A stretch of 64,000 nt of DNA from Tenodera sinensis (GCA_030765045.1 CM060963.1:95386676-95450675), one strand, 5' to 3'. Positions 48,268-60,576 are shown, counted from the stretch's first letter. Numbers and translations are program-made. Notes: a model not told the origin generated them from the letters alone.

Positions 48268-48345
48268 ATGTGGATGGCTTAATTGGCTAGACGCTGACCT
48301 ACTGATCCAAAGGTCGCAGGTTCAAACCTGGCCTAATCTGATGCT
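48268..48345 (+). mobile_element. SINE head fused to an LTR
   Basis: TGGCTTAATTGGCTAGACGC and CAGGTTCAAACCTGG match the A and B boxes of the SINE at 45129-45361. The homology ends after the B box and LTR family T sequence begins within a few bases. Confidence 0.72.
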
Positions 48346-48349
48346 GTGC

Positions 48350-48682
48350 GTTACGCTCGCTATATAAGGAGGTGAGGAAACAGAAGAGAGTCACAGCTCT
48401 GAGTCGGTCAGTGTATCAGTGACTGTGAAACACGTCGCATCGAGGTGAAGAAGACTTAGCGAGTGATTTTATCGTCAGAGTTGGTGTATGAGAGACCGAG
48501 AAAGTGAAGAAAGACAGTGAAGGAACTGATTCAAATTTTCGAGAAGAAAACAGTTGCGAGTTGTAATATCACGAATGACTAAAGTCTATGTTAACGTCAG
48601 TAAAAGAGAACTGTGTATTTGTGCAAAAGTTTAGAAGAAAAATAAAGTGATAGGAAAGTAACTGGACTGAACTGTCGTCTCA
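48350..48682 (+). mobile_element. LTR family T, copy 3 (from the TATA box onward)
   Basis: Starts at the TATA box (CTATATAAGGAGGTGAGGAA). It keeps GTCGGTCAGTGTATCAGTG, CACGTCGCATCGAGG, GTATGAGAGACCGAGAAAG, AACAGTTGCGAGTTGTAATA, TTTGTGCAAAAGTTTAGAAG, AATAAA at 48641 and the end GTAACTGGACTGAACTGTCG. The upstream half of the LTR is missing and replaced by the SINE head. Confidence 0.75.
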
Positions 48683-50054
48683 ATATATAAGATTATGTAT
48701 CTTTATAATAATTTGTTTTCTATAGTGTATATAAGAGATTTTATAAACTTTTGTTTATATGTTAGAATATTTCTCACCTTTAGTTCAAATACCATATATT
48801 TAGTTATATATTGCACATGTAGAAAATAGGTCTTGAAAATCTTAAATGATCTTAGTTTAACCGGTCTCTCTTTCTCTCTAACTTATACGCGAGATATTTA
48901 AAGTTTCTCCTAAAACGTGTCTGTAATTCAGGGATTGCTAAATGAGAAAATATTACCTTTGGGAAATATTGATAATATTGAGAGTTTCTAGGGTTCAAGG
49001 TAATTCTTTATCTATCTTGTGGAAATGGATAGACACAGGACAACACAATGTGTGGTGAGGACTATGTGCTACTTGAATATTTTATAGCACGTGAAAGGAG
49101 TACGAGGAAATAAAACGGCAGTTTTAAAGCAAAATCCATATTATAAGAGGAGAGAAACGCGTGAAGGATAACATCGATGAAATATTCTGCCAATAAGGAT
49201 AGGCAAAATCTATTCGGTAGAAGAAGAACAAAGGGTTTCCTCTGCGCCAAAGAAAAAGCAAGAAAAGGGCATTATAACAGAGATGTCACCGAAACGCATC
49301 TGCATATCAATGACATGACTTAATCAGTTCTTTCTCGTCTTTCTTTCGGAAGATGGAATGAAGTTCCACAGGGGCTTTTCTTTTCTGCTATCTACATCTT
49401 TGTTCTGAGCATTTGTGCTGAGTGAGTTTATAACAGATTGGAAATTTTTAATCACACCCTCATACTCAATGATTCTTCAGATTTTAACTCTCTACTTCTG
49501 ACACTTGCATGTGCGTGCGCGCGCGCGCGTGTGTGTGCGTGTGCGCATTTATTGCGTGTGTCGAAAGCAAAGCACGGAACAATTTTAATATTTGTAAAAT
49601 TAAAGGGAATGCATCAAAGAGCTCCCTCACCTACGACATACAGCTATTTAAAGGAAAAAAAGGGTTATTTTTATAACAATACTCGAAGGATTTTGAGCCA
49701 GATCTTCAATTTTCTTCAATAGCCTCCGCAGTCGTATTCATTTTCTTCACAGTTTTTGGGTTCTGAAAACATGAAAAATCAACTTTTTGGAGAAGCTAGG
49801 AGAATCAAAGTACAGAGTGTGTGAAAAACTAAAAATCGATAGCTCTTTTTGTGAATAACTAGAACATTTGGCTATATAAACAAAAATGTATTTCATTATA
49901 TCAGGTCGTTTTTGAGATATTAGCTGTTTCACAGTTTGTCAGCTTTGACATGCTAATATAAAATTCTCTCCCACCAAACTAACAAATTAGTGTGCAGAAA
50001 TTCAATGGAACATTTCGTTTTAGACGTGTCTATTACATATCATATTAGTTTATA
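48683..50054. other. Unassigned AT-rich DNA with a short GT/GC tract
   Basis: An alternating GT/GC tract lies at 49509-49547. No gene recognised. Confidence 0.45.
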
Positions 50055-50630
50055 TGTTGCGACAAGATCCAGTCCAGTTACCTGTCTATTACCTTATTTT
50101 TCTTTCAAGATTTTATCACAAAAACATAGTTCTTTTCTATTGGCGTTAACACAGTCTACGGTCTTTTGTGATATTACAACTCTGTTGTTTTCTTCTCATA
50201 GGCGTGTCTAAGTGTTTTCGCTGTCTCTCATACACTAACTCCGATGATACAATCACTCGACGCTCGTTAGAACTGTTCAAGACTCGATGACACACGCACA
50301 GCTCTCTCGTACTTACTGACACTAATGGACTCATGTCCATAACTGTAACTCTCTCTCTCTCTGCGGTTTCCTTGCCTCCATATATAGCGGGGATGACGTC
50401 ACACGTGGATGTTTCGCGAACTTCCTTAAACACGCCGGCGATGACATCTTTTGAGAAGGCTCTGGAGAAAACTTTTTTTGGTTCTAGCGCTCGATTGTTA
50501 ATTACGTATACACAAATATTCGCACAGGGCAGCCTGACCTTGAGCGCTTTTGTTTGCTCGTTGGCCTGGTATGTGGTGTGAAGTAGCTTAACCCGATAGT
50601 CCTTTGTTTTGCGGCGGGCCCGGCGTCATA
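50055..50630 (-). mobile_element. LTR family T, copy 4 (solo-LTR-like)
   Basis: Minus-strand reading starts near ATGACGCCGGGCCCGC at 50629. It runs through CTTCACACCACATACCAGGC, CCAGAGCCTTC, GCCGGCGTGTTTAAGGAAG, a TATA box (CTATATATGG near 50388-50379), a GA run, GAGTGATTGTATCATCGG, TATGAGAGACAGCG and GAGTTGTAATATCAC. A decayed AATAAG and GTAACTGGACTGGATC lead to the end CGCAACA at 50055. This is the most complete copy besides copy 1 and supports element ends TGT..ACGCC and ..CAACA. No internal region is attached. Confidence 0.75.
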
Positions 50631-52239
50631 ATACTTATCTGAGGCTCCTGGAAATTGCAGTTAATGGAAAAAATGCTAGCTTTTAAAAGGCGAGAAAATT
50701 GAATTCAATTCAACAATGTGCTAACTAAATGCCAAATACCACATACAGACATATTGTTTTTTGAAGTTTTAAAATTGCTGATGTCGGTATGAAAAGAACA
50801 GCGGGGCTTTATACAGCATACCACACTTAAACTTAGGTGCAAGATAGTATAGACTGCTAATGCTAGATGTTTCACATATGACTTGTTCAAAGCAAAATGT
50901 ATTACTCGTACACCAAGTATTTCCACAAGTCAAATTTCGCGAGCAGTTTCATTGCTTGTTGAAGCATTAACTCTTAAACCCTCTGATTGTATTGTGACTC
51001 AGCATCAACTAAGTGCAAACACTTGCATGAGAATGTCAAAGGTTATACTTAAATATTATTACTCCAATGCTTACCTTTTAGTACTTTTTGCAAAGTATCA
51101 GTGGTATCAGACGCCTGTGTCCCTCCTTCGTGAGTGTGTACACTAACCAGACCAATGTAAGGTCTATGAAGTGCTCTGTCACCTGATTGTATTTTACTAT
51201 TACTTATTACATATGAAGGTGTTCTACAGAATGCAGAACAGCCTTTTCCACCACTGACTGGCCGAGTCGGAGTACTCGCAAGTGCGCAGCAGCAGTAGTG
51301 GGAGTTTTCAAAACATGATGGCCATTATCACTCCTCTGCTAAAAGTGACCCTACTTTGAGGTTTGCGCTTACAAAGTAAGTATGTGGGGAAACATTAGAG
51401 TGGCCCTGTTTATGAGGGTTGCCTTTTGTTTGTTAATGGTTAATGTTCAGTGAGGCAGCGGTCCTCCTTCGAGGCCATCACGTTTTGAAAAACACTGTAT
51501 GTCACCTCCCGCAGTATATTGTATGTTAGGATATGTAGAATTGGAAGGAAATGAAATTTACAACTACATTATACAACACTCCGTCGTGATAACAGCTTGC
51601 CCCAGTGCCGAGCTGTGCTTCATGCTGCAGGCAGGCAGTGAGTAATCCACTGTCTCTGGTGCACAATTGAGTTGGATGTTCCCTAATACACAGTTCGATC
51701 TATTATTAAATAAGCATATATATTACATGAGGAAGACTTTTCAGCGGAAATAAATTTGCACACATACATAGTGTGTTTAAGCCAGTTTCCTTCAAGCATT
51801 TAATAATTTTAAACCAGACACTTCACTGAGAAGTTAATATTCTTCCTAGAGAGGGTTATTTCTTGTTTAGCGCTTTAGATACCGTCCTTCAGTTTCCTAA
51901 GCACTGTAGTTTGCAGTCTTCCCTAAATTAGAAGCTATTATTAAATGGGCTAAGCTCTGTGGTTTTTATTATAAAAGTCAGTCATGCCTTACGTTTGACT
52001 CTAAAACCACTCCATAACCATTCATTTTGATATGTAGAAGTACATCTAACATTCTAAAACCTCCTATTATTAAATACATTTGTCCCAAAAGCAATAGGTA
52101 TATTCGGAATTTTAACACTCTTAAAATAAGACATTCATCTTTAGTATACTTCAAAACCTCCATGCCCAAATTTCCAAAACTGTTGAAAGACACTTCTAAT
52201 GGCATTCACAAGTGTCTAAGCTGTACACAATTTTTTAGG
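50631..52239. other. Unassigned DNA
   Basis: No recognised gene or repeat. The patch 51235-51480 is less AT-rich. Confidence 0.4.
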
Positions 52240-52826
52240 GAAAGAAAGGTAAAGGATACAGGTACAGAGGGGGACACCTTGCTCACGTTGACCTAAACAG
52301 ATCTATTGTGGCTACCACCCCCCAGGAGGCAGGGATAAAATGAGGGAGCCGAAGGGGTGCCATCAGATCCACAGCTAGACAGGCCCACCAGAGACGCATG
52401 GAAACCCCTAACAAGTGCTGAGATGTCTTCATTCCGGCTCCAGGACCCGCCAAGCAGACATCACACCGCGAGTCCAGTTCGGTATCGCAAGAAGCGCCCC
52501 CTCCCCCTCGACGGAGGACAAGGGCCAACCGGACTCCACTCAGCGCCGAGAACAGCAGTTACCATGTGCAGTCATCCACGCCATCTGCCCGACACTGCCC
52601 ACACTACACGCCTGGAACTGCACCACATGAAAGATGACGAGGAAATGAAATGAAAGAAAATGATGGAAAGGAAATCATGGTATGAAATAATGCACCCCAG
52701 CATTCGCCTGACATGGGAAAACCACGGAGAAACCCATTTCAGAGTGCGCGGACACGGGGATCGAACTCGTGACCTCCCGAATGCGGGCCATAGACGTTAC
52801 CGCCTGAGCCATCCCTCTCGGTGGGG
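52240..52826 (-). mobile_element. Long GC-rich tRNA-headed SINE or composite
   Basis: The minus strand starts near 52822 with CCGAGAGGGATGGCTCAGGC (A box) and GAGTTCGATCCCCGTGTCC (B box). The body contains GGGTTTCTCCGTGGTTTTCC and continues, GC-rich, to about 52240, which is longer than usual for a SINE. It could be two elements side by side, with the second at 52240-52620. The open frames of 71-98 codons are by-products. Confidence 0.7.
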
Positions 52827-53839
52827 TAAGAAAGTAATTTAACGTTAGAGAAAAGTTTGTAATCTAGGATGCTTTAACTATTATAATAGTGAGTAATAAA
52901 CTGTTGTATTTTTGCAATGGGGAAAGCAGAAGATCTTTAAAGCTATGTAGTAATCCTTTCTCCAGATCCTGAAATATTTTGTGGGAAGAGGAACGTGAAG
53001 AAAATTAAAACATTTGCTGACTGATTACGTTAGCTTGCACCGAAGTGGCAACAGCGCGAAGATAGCTTCCCAGAATGAAAGTTTGATGCTTTCGCTTATA
53101 GCTGAGTGTTTGTGGGACCAGCTAGACAGAGATCAATCATACCAATCAGGGTGGAGCTCCGTCTCCGCCCCTTCTATCTCTCACTGTTTACGATATGCCT
53201 CGACAGCTGCCATTTCTCCCTCCGGGGGTGTGTGGTGTAATTCTTCCTACTTACAGACCCTCCTGTTTTTCCTGCTTTTCGAGAAGCTTACCAAGAGTGA
53301 AAGAGTTGTAAGCTGATTATTGCTAGAGTTTTCTTTTCTCGCAACTTTGCCTTTCTTGGAGTAAATCTTCATCCTGAGTCCTGTCTTAAAATTGATGATA
53401 AACAAGAACTAACGAGAGCAGCCTGCGGGGCAAAGTTCTTATGCTACATTGGTGCCAAATCTCCTGTCTCCGAAACCTGCTGCTTGTATTGTAACCTTGT
53501 TGAAATGTAGGATTTTCATAAAAAGTTGCTAAGCTATTTGGCAAGCATGTAGCAAGTGCATATTTTCGAAGTAATTGTCAACTTTTGCCAACAATCAGGA
53601 CGAGCGTATGCTTGCAATCTCGAATGAAAGGCTGGCTTATTAGTCGTTTACGATGTGAGCACTTGGAAGAGGGAGTCTCGTTTGTTATGTTCCATTTATA
53701 TATCGCCTTTAACATCGAAGATCATATCGGGAGCCTTGGAACAATTCTTTAACAGCAATGGTGTTCACTCGGTTAGCGGTGGTTTTGAACGTTAGGTTTC
53801 TATTACTTTGGATTACTATTTCATTAAATTAACATACAC
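52827..53839. other. Unassigned DNA
   Basis: A 100-codon frame at 53014-53316 has no familiar motif. Confidence 0.35.
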
Positions 53840-53988
53840 ACTTCCATTCATACCCCCAGACTCAAGGGAGGATGGGGAATAATCCTAGTGGAAGAAGAGT
53901 TCCTACTTTCCCAGCCGCGAGTTGAAGCCGGGACCCTTTGCACAGCAGACACATGCTCTACCGATTGAGCTACGGGGCCAGCCGAGTG
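53840..53988 (-). mobile_element. tRNA-headed SINE (family d)
   Basis: On the minus strand GGCCCCGTAGCTCAATCGGT and AGAGCATGTGTCTGCTGTGC form a good tRNA-like head; the B box is decayed (GGCTTCAACTCGC). The body runs through GGGAAAGTAGGAACTC to about 53840. It does not fold into a complete tRNA acceptor stem followed by CCA, so I do not call it a tRNA gene. Confidence 0.72.
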
Positions 53989-55669
53989 TATCTTGTTACT
54001 AGCTTTTAGCTAGTTTTCCAGCGTGTGGGCATTTCATTGTTTTAGCTTTCGTGACGACCACAAGGACAAGGTGGCCTCTACTTAAATAAAAAGACTGGGT
54101 TACTTTCCCAGATAGACTTCAATTTACTAATAATTAATTCTTCACACTAATTAACACCATTACGTGTGAAATGCCTTTGTTCTGGGTTCTTCTGAATAAA
54201 ATAATTATTTTTTGAAATCAAACTGGCAACACTGTAGATTGTGTGGGTGTCACTTTCGCTAGCTCAGTACATAAACATCCTAGAGGTACGTCTAGAAAAA
54301 TAAACACTCACCCTGCCGTCTCCTTTCATGCTTGCTGTGCGAGTGTAGGCAAATCACAAGCATTATCTGTCAGAACATTACTCCACCCTGCAAGCGACCG
54401 ACCTGTTTACATCCAGAAATCAGATCAATTCCCTGACCAACCTCAACGCAACGTTGTCGAGTTACTGCATGTCTGAAAGAGCTACTCAGAATATCCCTTC
54501 AGGTCGTTTAAGTGATTATTTCGAAACCGTGTGTGATGTCCCGTAATTATTACCGAAGTAATGTCAAGTACACTCTAAGCATCTTACAAGTAACAAATTG
54601 TGGAATTACGCATCCAATTTGGGACAAAAACGATTTATTTTTTCGAAATGGGCTCATCAAAGAACAAAATTGCATTAGACCTTTTTGTTTGTAATGCTTC
54701 TTTGAAGTACATATTAGAAGGAATGTAATAACTTCCCTTCCACCCTGTGTAGGCCCAATTTGGTTTTAAAGGTATAATAATACCTGTCCCAAGTTAATGC
54801 TGAAAATATCGTAATATCGTAGCGTGTACGTAACGCTAAGCTTATTCGTGTTTCGTGACGTTTTATCAACTTGCAATTTATGTATTAATCTTTAGCAAAT
54901 GTTTTCCACTAATACTTGTTTAGTATACAGTTGTTGCGTGTATAGCACTTGTGTGTGATTTGCGAGATATGGCTAGATATGAGCTCGCACAATGAGGGGC
55001 TTTCTGCACGTGTTAATTTTGTCAACTCGACTTACAATCTGAAAGTACTGCTTTGGCCAGAATAACCTGGCTGATAATTGCAGGTATAAGACATTTAAGA
55101 TACTAAGTTTCGTTGTGGTGGGTTTGATGTTTTGAAAAAATTGACCATTTTTTTCGGTAGGCTAGTGCCGTTCTCAAATGTGCGTTTACCGTACCCCTGA
55201 GGGCACACCTATATGAATCGAAATGTTATGCTCAACAGGTATGAATGTTACTGAAGTGATGCATTTGTTGAAGTAATAATGAAGATTCGTTTCCCTAGTT
55301 AAGGAAGCAGAAAAATGAAACAATCCACCTTTAGGGTTAATAGAATGCTGAAATAAGGGGATCAGAGTTTCCTAATAATAAATATTGGAGCTAAAATATT
55401 CTAATTGCATTTAATACACAAGTAATAAGTCTTGCTCTTCAATTTCTTAAAACAATTGAGCTCTTTTCTAGATTACCGGCCTGAAATAATAATTTATGAC
55501 AGCTAAAGGCACCACCCTACCCACCAATACTTATACCTGGCGCATGAAACGTATCACCCGCTCTTTCCTTTCCGTTCCAGTTGACCCTCATTTGAATAAC
55601 TCCAGTAACCTCTCCTCCAGCCGAAAGTGTCGGCCGTTCAACTATCAAGGGAGAATACGCGACAAGGTA
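53989..55669. other. Unassigned DNA
   Basis: Mostly AT-rich. ATTGCATTAGAC and TTCCCTTCCACCCTGTGTAGG (54671-54754) echo the right part of repeat R3 and may be a decayed third copy. The patch 55500-55660 is less AT-rich and unassigned. Confidence 0.35.
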
Positions 55670-55965
55670 TAACGGTGTTTCTCTTAAATTAAAACTTACG
55701 TGATATTTTTACATTAAATTGTGGTTAAATTCATTCAAATTAAGGTAAAAAGGCATTAAGCACTATTCGCACAATAGTTACACTACAGTTAGTAAGATAA
55801 TAAACATCTATATTTCTCCATCGAGAAGCTAGATGGCTCTAAATATGTTTTATCGGCGGAACGGCTCTTTACTGTCAGTAATTGCATTAGACATATTTGT
55901 TGCACTTATCCTGGTTAAAGTATGGCCGAAGTATTACCTTCTATCCGATATATTGTTTATCCATG
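55670..55965 (+). repeat. Repeat R3, copy 1
   Basis: Shares ordered blocks with 60745-61040: AAATTCATTCAAATTAAGGT, CGGCGGAACGGCTCTTTACTG, GCATTAGACATATTTGTTGC and CTGGTTAAAGTATGGCCGAA followed by TACCTTCTATCC. No coding capacity or tRNA head was seen. Class unknown. Confidence 0.7.
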
Positions 55966-56807
55966 GGATGTATTCGTACGAAATTCAGTGATAGCAATAG
56001 GTAAAGCAAAGTGTTCAGGATCTTAGTTAAAAATTCAAACGTTTTTATTTCTTTGGAATCTTTGGTTAAGTTTAGGCAAAATGGCGAAAACTGTCATAGC
56101 TTTGCTATGCAGTCATATTAGTTGGAATCTCCTTCTCAATTTATGATACATACTTATGCATATTTTAAATACACTTTTAAAATTGGTTGTGCATCTACCA
56201 CTTCTATTCTGAACTTTGCACTACTTCTCAGAAGACAATCATACCTCTTACATGCTTTGGAATAGAAGAGCATTGAGAGATTCCTCCTCTAAAAATTATT
56301 AAGCTGTTGACCTCCTATGTGGTCCAACCTGTGATGATGTACAGATATAGGAGATATTTGTCTGTGGGCTTTTATAGTATAAAAGACCCGCTTTTGACAC
56401 GTGGTGAAGTTAGCTGGGCTGCACCTTTTTTATGTTGGGTTTTGGGTACAGCTCGTTTGGGACGATCATTTTGTGTGCTGGTCAGGCTGATTTCAAGTGT
56501 TGCAAAATTCTGTACTTTTATTCTTTCTGATTAAGCAGGGGGAATGTTTGACTTAGTTCAGCCATGGGTCAGTTTCATTTTAATACAGGATTACGTTTAT
56601 AGAGATTATTTTGTTAGTTCTTAAAGGGTTTATTGCTTGTTGTAGGCCAAGGGCATTTCAGTGGTGTTCTCATTCGCTTATTAAACACTACTACAGAAGA
56701 AGTACTGTCTAATGCTTGGGGGAGGGGGGGGGGCGCTCCTTTCAAAGAATTGGTCCTGCAGACACCCAGTGTCAGGACCCGAACTTCCTTCGTTTCCTTC
56801 CGCATAC
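55966..56807. other. Unassigned DNA with a short poly(G) run
   Basis: A G-rich run (GGGGGAGGGGGGGGGG) lies at 56718-56733. The 75-84-codon frames are not recognised until the LINE-like end beginning near 56808. Confidence 0.35.
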
Positions 56808-56965
56808 TAAAACTGTTTATAAACTGCAAACGAAAGGGAGAAAGAAATGTTGGTAGACCGAAGACAAGGTGGGCCCAACATTGTTAAAATAAATGCGACA
56901 GAAACAAGCCAAATGATACTTAATCCCTGAGGATGATGATGATAATTATGATTTAATAGTACTTA
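56808..56965 (+). pseudogene. LINE ORF2 3' end with GAT tail
   Basis: The frame reads KRKGERNVGRPKTRWAQHC, matching the (K/R)GxRxxGRPxxRW motif near the C-terminus of insect non-LTR ORF2 proteins. A shifted frame then gives ETSQMILNP and a stop, followed by GAGGATGATGATGATAAT, the simple-repeat tail often seen at these LINE 3' ends. The protein part before KRKG is not recognisable. Confidence 0.65.
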
Positions 56966-57325
56966 ACGTGCTAGCGGATAATACAGAAGGAGAAATTAGT
57001 AAGATGGAGTTTCTAGAAAAAATGGGGGATAAATGGGTAAGTAGTCCAAAATTGTCACTCCAGGACACTCAAAGTTTAATTTAACCGAGGAACTACACGG
57101 AGGAGCCTATCATGGTATTGAAGGTTAAGAGACCATGCTTATAACCCGGCGGTAAAAGTACTGGGAGCTTTTACAAAGTTTGAGCCTTTAAAGGTGAATT
57201 ATAACAAAGATGTATTCTGTATAAGAAGAGAAAACATTTATATTTAATATTTATTCTCAGACCTCCATATTCAGACATTTTTAACTGACTCTTACGACTA
57301 AATTTGAGTTCTCTTTATTTTCATA
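56966..57325. other. Unassigned AT-rich DNA
   Basis: No recognised feature. Confidence 0.4.
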
Positions 57326-57552
57326 GTTATAAAATCAATAATTTGCACACTTACAGGTGTTTATGTTAAAACTACCACACAAAGTTCCAGCATATCTGGT
57401 TAACACTTTTGAAGGAATTAATTATTTAGTTTATTCAAAATGCGAAAACACCACAATGCGCACCAAAAGCTAAAATGTAACAAGTTTTATTATTTTATAA
57501 ACTCTAATTGCCGAACAAACACTATCAATTTATGGTAGGAAGTAAAAGTTAT
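57326..57552 (+). repeat. Repeat R2, copy 2
   Basis: See 20764-21008. TTGCACACTTACAGGTGTTTA, CACACAAAGTTCCAGCATAT, GGAATTAATTATTTAGTTTA and CAAGTTTTATTATTTTATAA align in order. M1 piece I follows within about 15 bp. Confidence 0.75.
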
Positions 57553-57565
57553 TACTTACTTGAGA

Positions 57566-57648
57566 GATATTAAACTTAAATACCAACTTCGATTTTTAAC
57601 CGACCTTTCGCTTTTGAGTTATACTGTTCACATACAGACAGGCGCGCG

Positions 57649-57736
<88 letters not shown>

Positions 57737-57841
57737 GACAGTTTTCCTAAAACTGTTTTTTTTAACTCAGGAGACCTCAAAACAACCAGTGAAATCTCGA
57801 CATCGAATACAATACTTGCCCTATTTACCATACGAAGCAGG
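57566..57841 (+). mobile_element. M1 element piece I, right part with (AC)42
   Basis: It begins inside M1 at GAGATATTAAACTTAAATAC, then AACCGACCTTTCGCTTTTGAG, the AC array, TTTTCCTAAAACTGTTTTTT, CTCAAAACAACCAGTGAAAT and CGACATCGAATACAATACTT. The right inverted end is lost. The CA site is again on the element's sense strand. Confidence 0.82.
57652..57735. repeat. (AC)42 microsatellite inside M1 piece I
   Basis: 84 bp of AC preceded by GGCGCGCGCGT. Its position inside M1 is equivalent to the (TG)413 array at 39095-39920. Confidence 0.96.
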
Positions 57842-58523
57842 CGCGGCTCTTCAGGGTAATACCTCAACAAATAATGTTTAACTATGATTCTGCATTTTAT
57901 CATTTGAACCGTCATTTTCCCCTAAATTGAAGTTCAAGAAAATTTTTCTCGGTTATAATAAATGACCAGCGCATGGTCAAATCCTTTAATCTCAATTCCG
58001 ATTCATTAAAACTGCGCTGCGTGTTTGAAACGCGCGGCAGAAATGATACGCATGGAACCTGGGTAGTGGAGAGCAGGCTAGCTTAACCTCTGCCTGCCCG
58101 GCCCCATTTCCTCAGTACGAGGCCCTTGAACAGGGATAAGGAAACATTCGGTCTGTATATGCACTCCGAGCATGCGTAGACGCGTCTGCCAGCAGTCCGA
58201 ACACTTGCCTGCCCAAATCCGAGTTTATGCGACATTTTCCGAACAGCCATACTCCACGAACGAAGATCTCAGAGATCTGAATCTGTCGTTATCTCTGTGT
58301 AAGACCAGTATGACCGACTTAATTAGTGAACTATTACAAATTTCGCTTTCGTGGCGCACTGACAATGAAAAGAGGAGTGTTTTAGCTATTTAACACAAAG
58401 CTGCAGTCAGACAATTTTTCAATTTCTTAATCTATATTAGTCATGGACGTCGCAAAACTGGAGCAAGGGGGGCCACGACCGTTGGAAGTTGGACTTCGCC
58501 CCCTATATTTCGGATAAACGGGG
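57842..58523. other. Unassigned DNA, partly less AT-rich
   Basis: 58000-58260 is less AT-rich and includes a 73-codon frame (58172-58393) without recognised motif. GGAGCAAGGGGGGCCACGAC near 58459-58478 may be another repeat scrap. Confidence 0.35.
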
Positions 58524-58595
<72 letters not shown>

Positions 58596-58622
58596 GTTAT
58601 TGTTATTGTTATTGTTATTGTT

Positions 58623-58664
<42 letters not shown>

Positions 58665-58676
58665 ATTGTTATTGTT

Positions 58677-58712
<36 letters not shown>

Positions 58713-58713
58713 A
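58524..58713. repeat. Compound (TTA)n-(TTATTG)n-(TTG)n array
   Basis: About 23 TTA units pass into TTATTG hexamers, then TTG, a short return to TTATTG and TTG again. The poly-Leu frame is an artefact. Confidence 0.96.
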
Positions 58714-60455
58714 CACTTTGTCTACCCTAAAATTTTGACTGCGAGTCGCCACTGATACGAAGTAGAAAGAGTAAAACCAGAAATGGGCATGGCAGTGCTG
58801 CATGTTATTTAAATGCGATTTTGACGACTATAAAATGTTCAACAACCCATATATTATACATCAATGGCTGCGAAAAAGAATGGAGGTTTCAACAGTGAAG
58901 AAAATAAAGAAGTAGATTTTTTACCTCAAAAACTACAATTTGCCCTTAAATAAGTGCCAATAACATTGATTAACACAATACCGTGCTTAAGGTTGCACTT
59001 AAATGTTCGTTTTAGTTTCATGGGAAGATCAGAGGAATCAAAAAAATTGATCGTGGCTTTGCAAAACAGATTTGTAACCCATACTAGAGTATTATCGTGT
59101 TTCTTAGTTTCGGGAAAGTATTATAAAAATGTAACCTGAGGTTTTGTAGGTGGAATCAAAAGTCCATCAGCAATTTCAACCAAGCAACAAATTAAGGAAA
59201 ATGAATTGTTGGACCGAGGGCAATTCAAATCTCTCTGGTTGAAATATTTTCCGTTATTTGAATTCATTCAGAAAACATGTTATACTGACTGTATGTGTAT
59301 TCTAAATGTTATTACTTTTCGTTATGGGGATCATTTAGGAGGCACATACTTGATGTCTAGGTATTTTAAATGTTTGTAGCCCCTAAGAGGTGTTCGCATA
59401 CCTCAGGTTGAATATATGTGATTTATAAAACTTTGGAAGACTGACAGGTAATAGCAGCGTTTGAAATCAAATACTTCTCTATTACAGCTACATAAAATAT
59501 ATCAATTTCATAAACAGACACCTAAAGGCAATGGCTTTTAGGTTGGTTGGTTTAAAACGGGTTTGAAGAGGGATTTAATGACGATATAACTTTTATCTGG
59601 CGTTGCTTACCGCGGCATTCATTTCGGTCACGTACTGGTGGTGAAACTAGCGAGGCAGAAGGAATGAGTTTGTGCTTATAACGTAAACATTTGCTTTTAG
59701 TTTATAAAGTTTTTATGGCAGATGAAGTTTGGCAAACTTTACATCTCTTCTGACACATGCTATCCCCAACGCCTGTACGTAATATTATGTCGCCCACAAA
59801 CAATTTAACGGCATATTTACTAGACAAAGGCGCCGGTTTTCATACACAAAAACAGTACGGGAGGTAATTATATACTAATTCTTGCTGTAAAGCTTTCAAG
59901 TTTTCTATGGAGGCATGAAATTTCCTCTCTTAATTTCATGCAATTTTGTTTAGCTCTCCACTAACAAAATACTCCCCACAGAGAAGTAAATAAATTAGTT
60001 TTAATTTTGGATTGCTGTTGACAGCAACATTAATCTAGCTTATGTCTACACGAAACTTTCCAAACTGCGTGTTACTACGTTTGAAGCCTATGATCCCTTA
60101 CTCTGTACCGGAGCAGTTGATTTAAGTGAGCTTTAATATAATTGCATTTTCTGAAAGAACGGTTCTTATGAAAAGCTGTGAATCGAGTGAGCTGCATTTA
60201 GTTTTAGTTTCCATTTTATTTATTGCTACAGCTGAGCTGTAAAATAAATTATCAAGAGCCATGTTCTGTTTACAGTGAAGAGTAACTGCATTGTATGATT
60301 CAACATAAATAGTGCGTTAAAACAAACCCTTTCATATGACTCGGGAAGGGTGTACTTTCTAGCAAATTACATAGCTGGGCAACAAGCAATCCTGAAATCT
60401 GGGAAAATAGATTAAATTACATAAAATACTCCTGGTGCCTGCATGTTTTGTTACT
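58714..60455. other. Unassigned AT-rich DNA, 1.7 kb
   Basis: No recognised gene or repeat. A small less AT-rich patch lies near 59590-59660. Confidence 0.4.
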
Positions 60456-60576
60456 TTTTGTACTATGTTTAGTAAGTAGGAAAAGTATTGTATTCCATCC
60501 AAAAATTCGATGTCGACATTTCACCGGAAGTGCATGTTTTGAATCCAAAAATGTATTTTTAGAAAAAAGATCCGAA
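60456..60576 (-). mobile_element. M1 element piece J, right end
   Basis: GTATTGTATTCCATCC, ATTCGATGTCGACATTTCAC and GAATCCAAAAATGTATTTTT follow the M1 right end in minus orientation and lead straight into the TG array. Nothing of M1 is recognisable beyond the array, so the array marks the breakpoint. Confidence 0.82.

Noticed and set aside
53915..53988. A real tRNA gene
   Set aside because: The head is tRNA-like but the B box is decayed and it continues into a SINE body.
58489..58755. 88-codon poly-Leu frame
   Set aside because: Translation of the TTA/TTG microsatellite.
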